Shown here: positions 16,674 through 24,511 of the stretch, one piece after another
Layout of the letters: every line of letters starts with the position of its first letter
How positions within the stretch are numbered: the stretch's first letter is position 1
From: an uncultured Desulfobacterium sp.
GTDB taxonomy: Bacteria > Desulfobacterota > Desulfobacteria > Desulfobacterales > Desulfobacteraceae
Length of the DNA stretch: 28,138 nucleotides
Assembly (NCBI GenBank): GCA_937124525.1
Contig: CAKZLA010000283.1
Span: 1-28,138 of the forward strand
Direction: 5' to 3'
The notes under the pieces: model-generated
What the model was told of the DNA's origin: nothing
The model's input: the letters and a program-made list of their open reading frames with translations, nothing else
Database searches by the model: none
Position numbers and translations under genes: made by a program

Positions 16674-17019
16674 TTAATTCCATTCATTTTCCATATCCAG
16701 ATCAGTACTGTATTGGAGCATCAATTGGGTTTGCGGTGTAATCGACATCATTTCTTTCGTATCTGTTTCATCGTCCATTGATCCTATTCCTTCTAATTCC
16801 GCCTCCCCTCCCCCTTAGACCATCAATAGCTCAGTAAAATGATACTCAGCCACATAAAACGGATACTTTTCTTCCGTGAAAGAATCTACAAAATAGTCCG
16901 CATTATCTGAAGAAAAATCGATAGTGCCAGTTCTTTCGATGAATAAACGATCAATTTCATGTACAAAGAAGTCCCAGGGCGATAACGATACGCCCAGTTT
17001 TATCGTATTCAATAAACAT
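16674..17019 (-). pseudogene. Small unrecognised, apparently disrupted gene
   Basis: The 571-base gap between the epimerase-family gene and the MmgE/PrpD gene holds fragmentary coding. From ATG at 17019, with an aggat site, a frame reads MFIEYDKTGRIVIALGLLCT and stops. The overlapping -1/+1 frame (from about 17012) continues SPWDFFVHEIDRLFIERTG... to a TAA at 16815. In that same frame, beyond the TAA, a second piece ending in TAA at 16674 includes MDDETDTKEMMSITPQTQL. One frameshift and one stop-codon change would give a single acidic protein of about 115 residues. I do not recognise the family. Alternatively, these are independent short ORFs or chance frames. The rest of the gap (16571-16673) shows nothing. 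Confidence 0.35.
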
Positions 17020-17141
17020 GGTATATCCTATCACCAACTCAATTTTAGGAGTTGAGCTACCAGTAAACGATTACCCTAATTAACATGAAAAAAAGACCTT
17101 CTTTTCAGAGATTTAGATCCTAATCTGAGTGATGTTGTCAC

Positions 17142-18500
17142 TTATGCTCTCACTTCAAATATCAGGGAGCGAATGAAGTCATCCAAATTTTCCAAGCTTT
17201 CGATATTCCTCAAATTCTGAATCAGGTTGTCGGTGATCTTGGTCGGAACCTTAGTCTCCTCGTGAATCGTTTTTATTAAATCCACGGCCTGTTCAAAATC
17301 ATAAAAATAAAAATCCGGGGAGATAAACAACTCTTCAAGCAGTTCCTCCCCATTTTTCAAATTTATATTCAAAACACAATTTGAATTGGGCATAGTTTCA
17401 TCGGCGATAACTTGAGTCATTTGAGATAAAGTATTAAGAACCTCTTCGTCGAATCGCCACATATCAGACAAATGTAGTTTGCGATCTTTCAAAGCCAACG
17501 CCATTGCGAATCCGGTGCTCATTATGGTCTGTAGATGGGTGGAAAAAGGTCCCGTATAATTGATTCCGGGGTATTTAGCTTCGTAAGAACTCATCCGTAT
17601 TTTAATTGAGTTTACTTGATCTGGCTTGAGATCATGAGTCTTGATAAGGTTCATCATTGCCGTTGTTGGAGATTGGTTGAAAGCGCAGGTAGGATAAGGT
17701 TTGAACGTGACCTTCAAAAGTTCCCATTGATGGCCTAAATCAATACCTAACCGCTCCATGCCTTTATTGGTATTGCCAAAGGCGCGGGTGAACCCAAAAA
17801 TACCTTCAATGGCAGTGGAGGCTCCGGCCATGCCTGACTTGGCCGTCAGTGCCGCCAGCAAACCGTTTCGGCTGGCCAAACCGTTCTCAAAAAATATTTC
17901 CATAGTACCTGTTACAAACGCCTCGGTAGTGCCGAAGGCAAATGCAGAAGCGTGGGCAAGAGCATCGGCGGTTTGGGCCGCATCCAATTTCAGCAGCTTG
18001 GCGGAAGCAGCTGCTGCACCGAAAATACCGTAGATAGGGCTGGCCCTGAATCCCCTGGGAGTGGTCAATTCAGTTAACTCTTTTCCCAATGCCGCGGCTA
18101 TTTCATAACCGACTACAAGAGCTACAATCAAATCTTTCCCCGAAGCTCCCGTCCATTGTGACAATGCCAAGGCTGCAGGAATGACCATGGTGCCTATATG
18201 CATTGTCCCATGGGTATCTTCCTGTCCACGGGAGTGGAACAGAACACCATTGGCAAAAGCTGCTCCCATCAAACTTACCAAAGAACCGTCAGCCAATAAG
18301 TTTGCCCCTTTTTCACAGGCAGGCTCGAACTCTTTAATAATTTGCCTGGCTGCACGAGCAGAATCCAAATCATGGCAGGACAAACCAATACCTATCCCGT
18401 TGATCAGACAAGCCTTGGCCTTGGAAATGACCTCCGAGGGGATTAAATCGAAATCGAGATCAGCACAAAACCGACCCATACGTTCTACTACAGTCTCCAT
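17142..18500 (-). CDS. MmgE/PrpD family protein
   Basis: The protein is 452 residues, the family's usual length. It has the all-helical large domain (about 1-265) and the smaller C-terminal domain. The family active-site stretch is seen as SRGQEDTHGTMHIGTMVIPAALAL (about residues 90-113). Other blocks are GYEIAAALGKEL, FGAAAASAKLLKLDAAQTADALAHA and KPYPTCAFNQSPTTAMMNL. Members include 2-methylcitrate dehydratase, cis-aconitate decarboxylase and iminodisuccinate epimerase, so a reaction on a small di- or tricarboxylate, or a distinct dehydratase role, is possible. No methylcitrate synthase or lyase is nearby, which argues against a standard methylcitrate cycle here. The ATG has a ggaga site. 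It follows the acyl-CoA synthetase gene by 19 bases. Confidence 0.92.
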   Translation of the reverse strand: METVVERMGRFCADLDFDLIPSEVISKAKACLINGIGIGLSCHDLDSARAARQIIKEFEPACEKGANLLADGSLVSLMGAAFANGVLFHSRGQEDTHGTMHIGTMVIPAALALSQWTGASGKDLIVALVVGYEIAAALGKELTELTTPRGFRASPIYGIFGAAAASAKLLKLDAAQTADALAHASAFAFGTTEAFVTGTMEIFFENGLASRNGLLAALTAKSGMAGASTAIEGIFGFTRAFGNTNKGMERLGIDLGHQWELLKVTFKPYPTCAFNQSPTTAMMNLIKTHDLKPDQVNSIKIRMSSYEAKYPGINYTGPFSTHLQTIMSTGFAMALALKDRKLHLSDMWRFDEEVLNTLSQMTQVIADETMPNSNCVLNINLKNGEELLEELFISPDFYFYDFEQAVDLIKTIHEETKVPTKITDNLIQNLRNIESLENLDDFIRSLIFEVRA

Positions 18501-18519
18501 AAAATTATCTCCAAATCAT

Positions 18520-20073
18520 TTAAATAGTTGTTGGTGGAGTGTAAGAGTTCAATTGATATTGTTTGCGCAACTCTGTCTTAAGTACTTTGCCCGATGGATT
18601 AGAAGGCAGGACATCCACAAATTCTACCATTCGTGGCTTTTTGTAACTGGCTAAATTGTTTTTACAGTAGTTGATGACTTCCTCAGATGTCATTTCTTGA
18701 CCTGGATATAAAACAATTGTCGCTAAAACGCTCTCACCCCACTTGTCATCGGGGACTCCTATTACAGCTGCCTCCGCTATCTTGTCGTGCATATACAACA
18801 CTTGCTCGATTTCAACTGGATAGATATTTTCCCCTCCACTAATAATCATGTCTTTTTTACGATCTTTAATGTAAATAAATCCATCCTCATCTACGGTGGC
18901 TAAGTCACCGGTATATAGCCAACCATTTACGATGGTCTCACCAGTTGCTTGGGGGTTATTGAAATATCCTCGCATAACCGTCGGCCCTGCCTGGATGATT
19001 TCCCCAACTTCTCCCGGCATAACTTCGTCTCCATTCTCAGTCACTACCTTCATGGAATTATGAACAAAAGGTTTGCCAATGGACCCGGCTTTACTTTGCA
19101 CATCCTCCCAACGCAACAAACAAGAACATGAAGAAGCTTCAGAAAGTCCGTAGCCTTCGGTGAGAGGAACATCAAAGGTGTCATGAATTTTCTTAAGAAC
19201 AGACAGCGGTTGGGATGCTCCGCCAGAAACTGTAATGCGCAACGAGGAAACATCCGTAATTCCAATATTTTCTGCCCTCAAAATGGCCCCCCACATGGCA
19301 GGCACTCCAAAAACAACAGAGACCCTATTTTCCTCTATTAATTTTAAGGCTTGAACTGGATCAAAAGCTTTCATAATCACCACAGAGCCCCCTATATGCA
19401 ACATTGGCAGGGTGAGTATAAACAGCCCTCCTACGTGGAACAAGGGTGACATTGTTAACGTGACGTCCCTGGTGGTACATTGGAAATCTATAATTTGATT
19501 GAGAGATGTAAATAAAACATTCTTTTGGCTAAGGAGAGCTCCTTTGGGATGACCAGTGGTACCTGAAGTATAGACAATTATAAAATTGTCATCGAAATCC
19601 ACTTTGTAATCGAAATTAAGTGCAGTATTGTTGGTAGAATTTATCATATCCTCATATGACTTTGCTTCGAAACTGTCTTCTTTTTCGTCGATGACTACAT
19701 AGTTTGATATGGTATGCAATTGGTCCCTGATCTGACCGATTACACTCTGGAACTCTCTCCCAAGAAATAAAATTTTTGGTTCAGAATCATTAAGTTGATA
19801 TTGAAGTTCTCGCCCCACCAGCCGAAAATTCAGAGGAACGAAAATAGCACCCAATCGTCCACATGCAAAAAAGACTTCCATGAATTGGTGGCAGTTAAAA
19901 GATAATAAAGCCACACGATCCCCTTTGCCTATACCACAATTCAAAAGCTCACGACTCAATGCATTAACCCGCTCATTCATCTCTTTGTAAGTCAAAATCG
20001 TGTCTTGGAATATAATGGCTTCTTTTTCAGGTGTTCGATCAGCCCACTGATCTAATATGTTACCCCAATTCAT
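18520..20073 (-). CDS. AMP-forming acyl-CoA synthetase
   Basis: This is a 517-residue member of the ANL superfamily. Motifs are the phosphate loop YTSGTTGHPKGALLS (about 168), the adenine motif EGYGLSEAS, YTGDLATVDEDGFIYIKDRKKDMIISGGENIYPVEIE at the domain hinge, and the C-terminal catalytic Lys496 in PSGKVLK. It activates a carboxylic acid to its CoA thioester using ATP. It most resembles medium- or long-chain/aryl FadD-type ligases, but the substrate cannot be fixed. The ATG at 20073 is preferred because gaggag lies 6 bases upstream. A longer frame begins at 20103. It is the second gene of the operon, as expected for the activation step. Confidence 0.95.
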   Translation of the reverse strand: MNWGNILDQWADRTPEKEAIIFQDTILTYKEMNERVNALSRELLNCGIGKGDRVALLSFNCHQFMEVFFACGRLGAIFVPLNFRLVGRELQYQLNDSEPKILFLGREFQSVIGQIRDQLHTISNYVVIDEKEDSFEAKSYEDMINSTNNTALNFDYKVDFDDNFIIVYTSGTTGHPKGALLSQKNVLFTSLNQIIDFQCTTRDVTLTMSPLFHVGGLFILTLPMLHIGGSVVIMKAFDPVQALKLIEENRVSVVFGVPAMWGAILRAENIGITDVSSLRITVSGGASQPLSVLKKIHDTFDVPLTEGYGLSEASSCSCLLRWEDVQSKAGSIGKPFVHNSMKVVTENGDEVMPGEVGEIIQAGPTVMRGYFNNPQATGETIVNGWLYTGDLATVDEDGFIYIKDRKKDMIISGGENIYPVEIEQVLYMHDKIAEAAVIGVPDDKWGESVLATIVLYPGQEMTSEEVINYCKNNLASYKKPRMVEFVDVLPSNPSGKVLKTELRKQYQLNSYTPPTTI

Positions 20074-20142
20074 TGTATTCTCCTCTTCTTGAATAATCTT
20101 CAATATTCACAATCAAAATTCATCCGGCCCACAGAAAGCGAC

Positions 20143-20925
20143 TCATTTTTGAGTAAAAAACGGTTTCCTTTTTTCAATAAAAGAGTTGAGTCCCTCTTGC
20201 ATTTCTTCCCCAAGCATTAACGTTGCCAAGTTACGGTGTGTATATGCCAACGCCTGCTCCAAAGGGATTTGCATTCCCATCTCAACAGCATCCTTGGCCA
20301 TGGCAACGGCCAGAGGTCCATTGTCCAAAATGCCTTGAGCCAATTCATGTGCCTTGCCCATTAATTCTTTTGATGGAACAACTTCCATTACCAAACCCAA
20401 GCGCAGTGCTTCACTTGCGTCGATGGCTCCACCTGTAAGAATCATTCTAAGTGCTTGTTGTTTTCCAATGAGGCGTGGTAATCGTTGAGTCCCCCCCGCA
20501 CCTGGTAAAATACCCAGACGTACTTCCGGAAGGCCCATCTTTGTTTCTGAAACGGCTATTCGAAATGTGCAAGCCAACGCCAGCTCAAGCCCTCCGCCAA
20601 ATGCAAAACCATTAATCGCGGCAATTACAGGTTTCGGTTGACGTTCCAAAGAACTGAAGGCATTCATTATTTTTTGATTGTAAGCGAGATTCTCCTCTGG
20701 ATTACGTTCACGGATCTCTTCGATGTCGGCACCGGACATGAATGCTTTTCCGCTTCCTGTGATGATGGCAACCCTTGTTGATGGATCATTGGCGAACTCT
20801 CTAAAAGCATCTTCTAACTCATTCGCCATTAGATCATTTAAAGCATTGTACTTATCAGGCCTATTCAAGGTCATCACACATAAAGCTTCTTTTGTTTCCA
20901 TTTTCAATGTTTTATATATATCCAC
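20143..20925 (-). CDS. Enoyl-CoA hydratase/isomerase (crotonase family)
   Basis: With the GTG start at 20925 the protein is 260 residues, the standard crotonase length, and an aggggtga ribosome site precedes it. A TTG at 20946 is also in frame but would put that site inside the gene. The oxyanion-hole segments GKAFMSGADI and NGFAFGGGLELALACTF are present. So are both catalytic glutamates, in GGGLELAL and GLPEVRLGILPGAGGTQRLPRLIG. A true hydratase is therefore likely. It is the first gene of the minus-strand operon, starting about 95 bases from a miniature mobile element in its leader. It would hydrate the enoyl-CoA made by the acyl-CoA dehydrogenase pair. Confidence 0.95.
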   Translation of the reverse strand: MDIYKTLKMETKEALCVMTLNRPDKYNALNDLMANELEDAFREFANDPSTRVAIITGSGKAFMSGADIEEIRERNPEENLAYNQKIMNAFSSLERQPKPVIAAINGFAFGGGLELALACTFRIAVSETKMGLPEVRLGILPGAGGTQRLPRLIGKQQALRMILTGGAIDASEALRLGLVMEVVPSKELMGKAHELAQGILDNGPLAVAMAKDAVEMGMQIPLEQALAYTHRNLATLMLGEEMQEGLNSFIEKRKPFFTQK

Positions 20926-21019
20926 ACATTCACCCCTTTTCTCCAACTAATTCATTCCCAAATAATATGAAAATCTACAAATGCCATTTTCGACAAACTC
21001 ACACACTTAAGCTATCTAT

Positions 21020-21147
21020 GGGTGGTGGTCATAACATGAATCACTTTGAATTATTTTTTTGGATTTAAAAATAAAGGCGGTAATTACAGAGAGTTGTCAA
21101 TGTTATACGTTTAATATCCGTATAGTGCCCCATCTCATGACCAACCC
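21020..21147. mobile_element. 128-bp miniature element (copy 1) with 8-bp target duplication
   Basis: The noncoding 128-bp element is bounded by perfect direct repeats CTATCTAT at 21012-21019 and 21148-21155. Its ends are imperfect inverted repeats. The left end begins GGGTGGTGGTCATAACATG and the right end, read inward on the other strand, GGGTTGGTCATGAGATGGGG. It aligns along its whole length with the 128-bp copy at 25544-25671, roughly 70% by eye, including the shared TAATTACAGA block and the TATCCGTATA block. It lies between the echA start and the putative promoter/operators, so it would be transcribed as part of the operon leader. Confidence 0.85.
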
Positions 21148-21262
21148 CTATCTATGTATAAAGCAATAATTCAAAAAAGTTGGGTATTGTTCAGAAAAGC
21201 CTTTATAATTCATATTTCTAATAAACGACCTCACAAGACAAACCCTTTTACAATTTAGAAAC

Positions 21263-21343
21263 GGTAAGAATTTACAAAACTTTCTGATGGTAAATTATCT
21301 ACTGATGGTAAGTTTCTTACCTTTAAGTTTATTAACTTGTCAA
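21263..21343 (-). promoter_or_regulatory. Palindrome cluster and possible promoter for the catabolic operon
   Basis: Several related palindromes lie in 80 bases. They are GGTAAGAATTTACA (21263-21276), GATGGTAAATTATC (21286-21299), the perfect GGTAAG-TTT-CTTACC (21307-21321) and the perfect AAGTT-TATT-AACTT (21325-21338). On the minus strand a TTGACA (-35 like, 21338-21343) precedes them, and a poor -10 (TAAGAA) overlaps the third palindrome. This suggests repression by a dimeric regulator, probably the divergent TetR protein. The -10 is weak, so the exact promoter is uncertain. Confidence 0.45.
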
Positions 21344-21655
21344 CACTTTTTTTAATCGGCTTCTAGAAAAATTTAAACTTTAATAAAAAAATCAAATCAA
21401 GACAGTGGCTTATTCATAAAAAAATTAAATATCGGGTTCTTATTTCCAACTTGTCTGGAGACAAATAATCGTGGCGTTATTGTCAATAAACACCGTGACC
21501 ACTCAACAAGATTTACACATGGTTTAGAAAAATAAAAGCAAGTTAAACATCGACAAAATTGAATTTCAGGGAGCCTGGAGTAAGAGAGTTGACGCTATAA
21601 GGCTTCTAATTCTAATTATGACACTTCATGGATTTCAAAACTGCAATTTGACGAT

Positions 21656-21770
21656 TTAGATTCTTATCTCTTATTTTCGTGTTATTTTGGCAAGAGAATC
21701 AGAAAGCCTTTTTGGTTCTGGCTTGTCCAGGTTAGGCCAACGTAATTTAGCATGTTATGCGCCGCCGATG
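21656..21770 (+). repeat. Intergenic repeat, copy C
   Basis: This is the best preserved copy of the three-copy repeat (see 5213-5250 and 6786-6895). Its blocks in order are TTCTTATCTC, TTTTCGTGTTATTTTGGCAA, GAATCAGAAAGCC, TTTTTGGTTCTGGCTTGTCC, AGGTTAGG and GCGCCGCCGATG. It is flanked by an inverted repeat AATTCTAATTATG (about 21607-21619 and 21785-21797). That repeat may bound a larger element of about 190 bp here, since it is not found at the other copies. Confidence 0.6.
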
Positions 21771-21818
21771 TCGCTTGAAAACCCATAATTAGAATTGCCG
21801 TTATTAACAGTTTACCAC

Positions 21819-21847
21819 TTGACAGGCAAACCAAAAAACTGTAAAAA
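21819..21847 (+). promoter_or_regulatory. Candidate promoter of the TetR-lipAB unit
   Basis: TTGACA at 21819-21824 is followed after 17 bases by TAAAAA at 21842-21847. The -35 is perfect and the -10 moderate. Transcription would start around 21854, just at the palindrome described at 21857, leaving a leader of about 150 bases before the TetR gene. Confidence 0.5.
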
Positions 21848-21856
21848 ATACTTCCA

Positions 21857-21873
21857 GTAAGTTTTCTACTTAC
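21857..21873. promoter_or_regulatory. Perfect palindrome at the TetR-gene start site, likely operator
   Basis: GTAAGT-TTTCT-ACTTAC is a perfect 6-5-6 inverted repeat directly downstream of the candidate -10. It uses the same GTAAG/CTTAC half-sites as the cluster at 21263-21338. A further related half-site follows (TAAGTTGGTTACC, about 21879). This placement would let the regulator block its own transcription. Confidence 0.5.
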
Positions 21874-22006
21874 ATTAATAAGTTGGTTACCTTTTTATCA
21901 GTATTTTAAAAAAATATTGATTCTATGGGTACACCCCTAAGAAAGGCCACTATCAGTATTATTATCAATAAAGACCTATAGTCTGGATTAAAAAGAAGGA
22001 ATTCAT

Positions 22007-22663
22007 ATGACAGCCAGTAAAGATGTAATAAAGGCTCGAAGGAAAAGGGAAAAACAATATCGTATCAGCACCATCCTCAATTCTGCACAAAAGGTATTCT
22101 TTGAAAAAGGCTTTATAAAAGCTACCATGGATGAAATAGCGATAGGAGCAGCAATAAGCAAACCAACTATTTATCAGTATTTCGAAACAAAAGAGGACCT
22201 TTTCCTTTCATTTGCACTGCCAATAATTGAAGAAATCGATGAAGCAATGATTACCATTGAAATTAGGTTAGACAACGATGAAATCATCACGGCCCAACAA
22301 TTAATTGAAGAACTTTTTAATTATTATTTTATTATTTACAAAAAATCGCCAGAAATGTTCAGCGTTCTGCAGGTATTTCAAGAAACCAAACGACTTTTCG
22401 GATTGAGTACGCAAATTAAAGAAAACATCGTGGAGAAAGGGAAAAAAAATTATCGGTCATTGCGACGTCTACTCAAAAAGGCAATGAAGAAAGGAATATT
22501 ACAAGAATGCGACCCATTCGTTTTTGGAGATATTCTTTGGGCAATCACCGTGGGAATTATACAAGTGGAAGATATAAAGGGTGACTATGATCAAGGGCAC
22601 AAGTTCAAAAAAGCTGCCTTTACAATGGCTGCGGAGATATTTGCGGGGAGTTTGGGTAAATAA
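22007..22663 (+). CDS. TetR-family transcriptional regulator
   Basis: This is a 218-residue TetR/AcrR regulator. The N-terminal helix-turn-helix (about residues 18-65) is clear: ISTILNSAQKVFFEKGF, then ATMDEIAIGAAISKPTIYQYFETKEDLFLSF, the family recognition helix ending in YxYFxxKEDL. The rest (about 70-218) is a helical ligand-binding domain with no recognisable specificity. In acyl-CoA catabolic loci, such proteins often sense an acyl-CoA intermediate. It is divergent from the 16-gene operon, and palindromes lie near both starts, so it probably controls both directions. An aagga site 7 bases upstream supports the ATG. LipA-LipB follows after 49 bases. Confidence 0.93.
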   Translation: MTASKDVIKARRKREKQYRISTILNSAQKVFFEKGFIKATMDEIAIGAAISKPTIYQYFETKEDLFLSFALPIIEEIDEAMITIEIRLDNDEIITAQQLIEELFNYYFIIYKKSPEMFSVLQVFQETKRLFGLSTQIKENIVEKGKKNYRSLRRLLKKAMKKGILQECDPFVFGDILWAITVGIIQVEDIKGDYDQGHKFKKAAFTMAAEIFAGSLGK

Positions 22664-22680
22664 TTTCGTTAGATATGTAT

Positions 22681-22698
22681 TTGCCGATTTTCCGGCAA
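22681..22698 (+). other. Hairpin just before the lipA-lipB ribosome site
   Basis: TTGCCG-ATTTTC-CGGCAA is a perfect 6-bp stem with a 6-base loop. It ends two bases before the aagga ribosome site of the fusion gene. It could influence translation start or protect the message; there is no T-run for termination. Confidence 0.45.
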
Positions 22699-22712
22699 TT
22701 AAGGATGAATTC

Positions 22713-24251
22713 ATGAATAATGATCAATTAGCCACTATAAATAAACCGCCTTGGTTGACAAAACGCCTTTCAGCTTTTAGCTCCATGAAAGATGTTGAAA
22801 AGGGTCTTCGACAACGGGAACTTCACACCATCTGTGAAGAAGGGAACTGTCCCAACCGACAAGAGTGTTTTGCCAGAAAGGAAGCCTCATTGCTAATAAT
22901 GGGAGACACTTGCACCCGGTTTTGTAAATTTTGCGGTGTACACAGCGGTCATCCACAACCTTTGGACCCCAGTGAACCCCACCGGGTGGCAGAACAAATT
23001 AAGGAATTAGGACTAAAATTTGTGGTCATCACATCTGTGACACGCGACGACTTGCCCGATGGTGGATCCGCCCATTTTGTGGAGACAGCTCATGCAGTCC
23101 GCAAACGCTGTGACAGCGTGGGAGTAGAACTTCTGATACCAGATTTTTTGGGTTCAAGCGAATCCCTAAAACAAGTACTTGACGTCCAGCCGCAGGTTTT
23201 AAGCCACAACATTGAGACAGTACCTCGGCTCTATTCTAAAGTCCGCCGCGGGGCAGATTATCAACGATCTCTGAATTTGCTAACCCAGGCTGCTCGCCAC
23301 GAACCAAGAGTAGTAACCAAAAGTAGCCTTATGTTGGGACTGGGTGAAAATCAAGAGGAAGTACTATCAACTATGCGTGACCTTCGGGATGCTGGCTGTG
23401 ATATTATCACCATCGGCCAATACTTATCACCCTCTGCCAAGCACTACCCCGTTTCCATCTATATTCACCCCGATGAATTCCAGCGGTACAAGGAAATGGC
23501 TTACCTCTTAGGCTTCAAGGCAGTAGCAAGTGCCCCTCTGGTGAGAAGCTCTTATCAGGCAGGTGAACTATACCAAATAGCTATCAAATCATCGCATTTA
23601 TCCAAAGTACCAATTAAAACACGCCTAATGCTGCATAATCATCTACCCTACCTGCAAGCCCTTGAACTTATGCGTAAGTTGGTCGAAGAAGTCCAGATAG
23701 GCGGCCAAGCAGCCCTAATTGTTTGCGAACATGAACCGGTTCTTACTTTAGGTCGACACAGTGACGACAAGCATATATTGGTGGACCGTTGTACCCTTAA
23801 GGAACAAGGCATTTCCGTGCATCAGGTGGAACGCGGAGGGCAGGTTACATATCACGGCCCGGGGCAGGTAATCGCATACCCCATTCTAAAATTGACGTAT
23901 ACAGGCTTCAGCGTCAAACAGCTTGTAAAGCGCTTAGAGCAGGCAATCATAAAGACTTTGTCCCAATTTGGTGTGGCTTCTCAAGGAAGAGATGGCTTCC
24001 CTGGCGTTTGGGTGGGTGATGAAAAAATTGCTTCGATTGGAATGGCTGTAAAAGGAGGGGTTACCTTACATGGATTAGCGATAAATAACGCACCAGATTT
24101 TAAAGGTTTCGGGCTAATCAATCCATGTGGATTTAAAAGCGTGCAAATGACATCTATTGCCAATCTCACCGGGAGTCCAGCCCACCCAGAGCAATTACGT
24201 CAAGTATTATGTGAAAACTTGGCCTTGGAAGTTGGTTTGATTTTCGTTTGA
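22713..24251 (+). CDS. lipA-lipB: Lipoyl synthase-octanoyltransferase fusion (LipA-LipB)
   Basis: One uninterrupted 512-residue frame joins two complete lipoyl-assembly enzymes. Residues about 1-290 are LipA, a radical-SAM sulfur-insertion enzyme. It has the auxiliary-cluster Cys41, 46 and 52 (CEEGNCPNRQEC), the radical-SAM Cys67, 71 and 74 (CTRFCKFC), and the RSSY motif at 278-281 that ligates the auxiliary cluster. Residues about 305-512 are LipB, with RGGQVTYHGPGQ at 374-385, the catalytic Lys438 (GDEKIASIG) and the acyl-thioester Cys472 (LINPCGF). The linker is only about 15 residues. The order is LipA then LipB, although LipB acts first in the pathway. The ATG at 22713 has an aagga site 7 bases away. 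The frame is open further upstream to 22581, but that overlaps the TetR gene. The likely client is E2 Lys43 at 12228-13508. Confidence 0.95.
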   Translation: MNNDQLATINKPPWLTKRLSAFSSMKDVEKGLRQRELHTICEEGNCPNRQECFARKEASLLIMGDTCTRFCKFCGVHSGHPQPLDPSEPHRVAEQIKELGLKFVVITSVTRDDLPDGGSAHFVETAHAVRKRCDSVGVELLIPDFLGSSESLKQVLDVQPQVLSHNIETVPRLYSKVRRGADYQRSLNLLTQAARHEPRVVTKSSLMLGLGENQEEVLSTMRDLRDAGCDIITIGQYLSPSAKHYPVSIYIHPDEFQRYKEMAYLLGFKAVASAPLVRSSYQAGELYQIAIKSSHLSKVPIKTRLMLHNHLPYLQALELMRKLVEEVQIGGQAALIVCEHEPVLTLGRHSDDKHILVDRCTLKEQGISVHQVERGGQVTYHGPGQVIAYPILKLTYTGFSVKQLVKRLEQAIIKTLSQFGVASQGRDGFPGVWVGDEKIASIGMAVKGGVTLHGLAINNAPDFKGFGLINPCGFKSVQMTSIANLTGSPAHPEQLRQVLCENLALEVGLIFV

Positions 24252-24511
24252 ACATTCATGAATCCCACTACCCTGTTTGTTTGATCAACACCTTCGCCAA
24301 TTTTATTTTACTCCAAACCTTATTCTATATGCTGTGTACTTATTATAATATTTATACATCATATAGTATTGTGGCTGGCGAATTTCAAATTAATTTTGAA
24401 CTTGACGAAGATATTGTGATTTAATCCAACTGAGTTTTGTGATCATAGAGAGGTGGAATCAGCCATAAATCATTTAGTTTATAATATATTAATCCAATCC
24501 TCTCAACACCT
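24252..24511. other. AT-rich spacer after lipA-lipB
   Basis: No gene, RNA or strong terminator could be seen in this stretch. A short ATTCATGAAT palindrome lies just past the stop codon. Confidence 0.5.

Noticed and set aside
21590..21810. Possible integron attC site (gttatgcgcc, ggttaggc blocks in copy C)
   Set aside because: The matching RYYYAAC partner and the expected imperfect palindrome are absent, and no integrase or cassette layout is present.
22581..22712. Longer N-terminus for the LipA-LipB fusion
   Set aside because: The extra 44 codons overlap the TetR gene in another frame, while the ATG at 22713 has a well spaced ribosome site and gives a normal LipA N-terminus.
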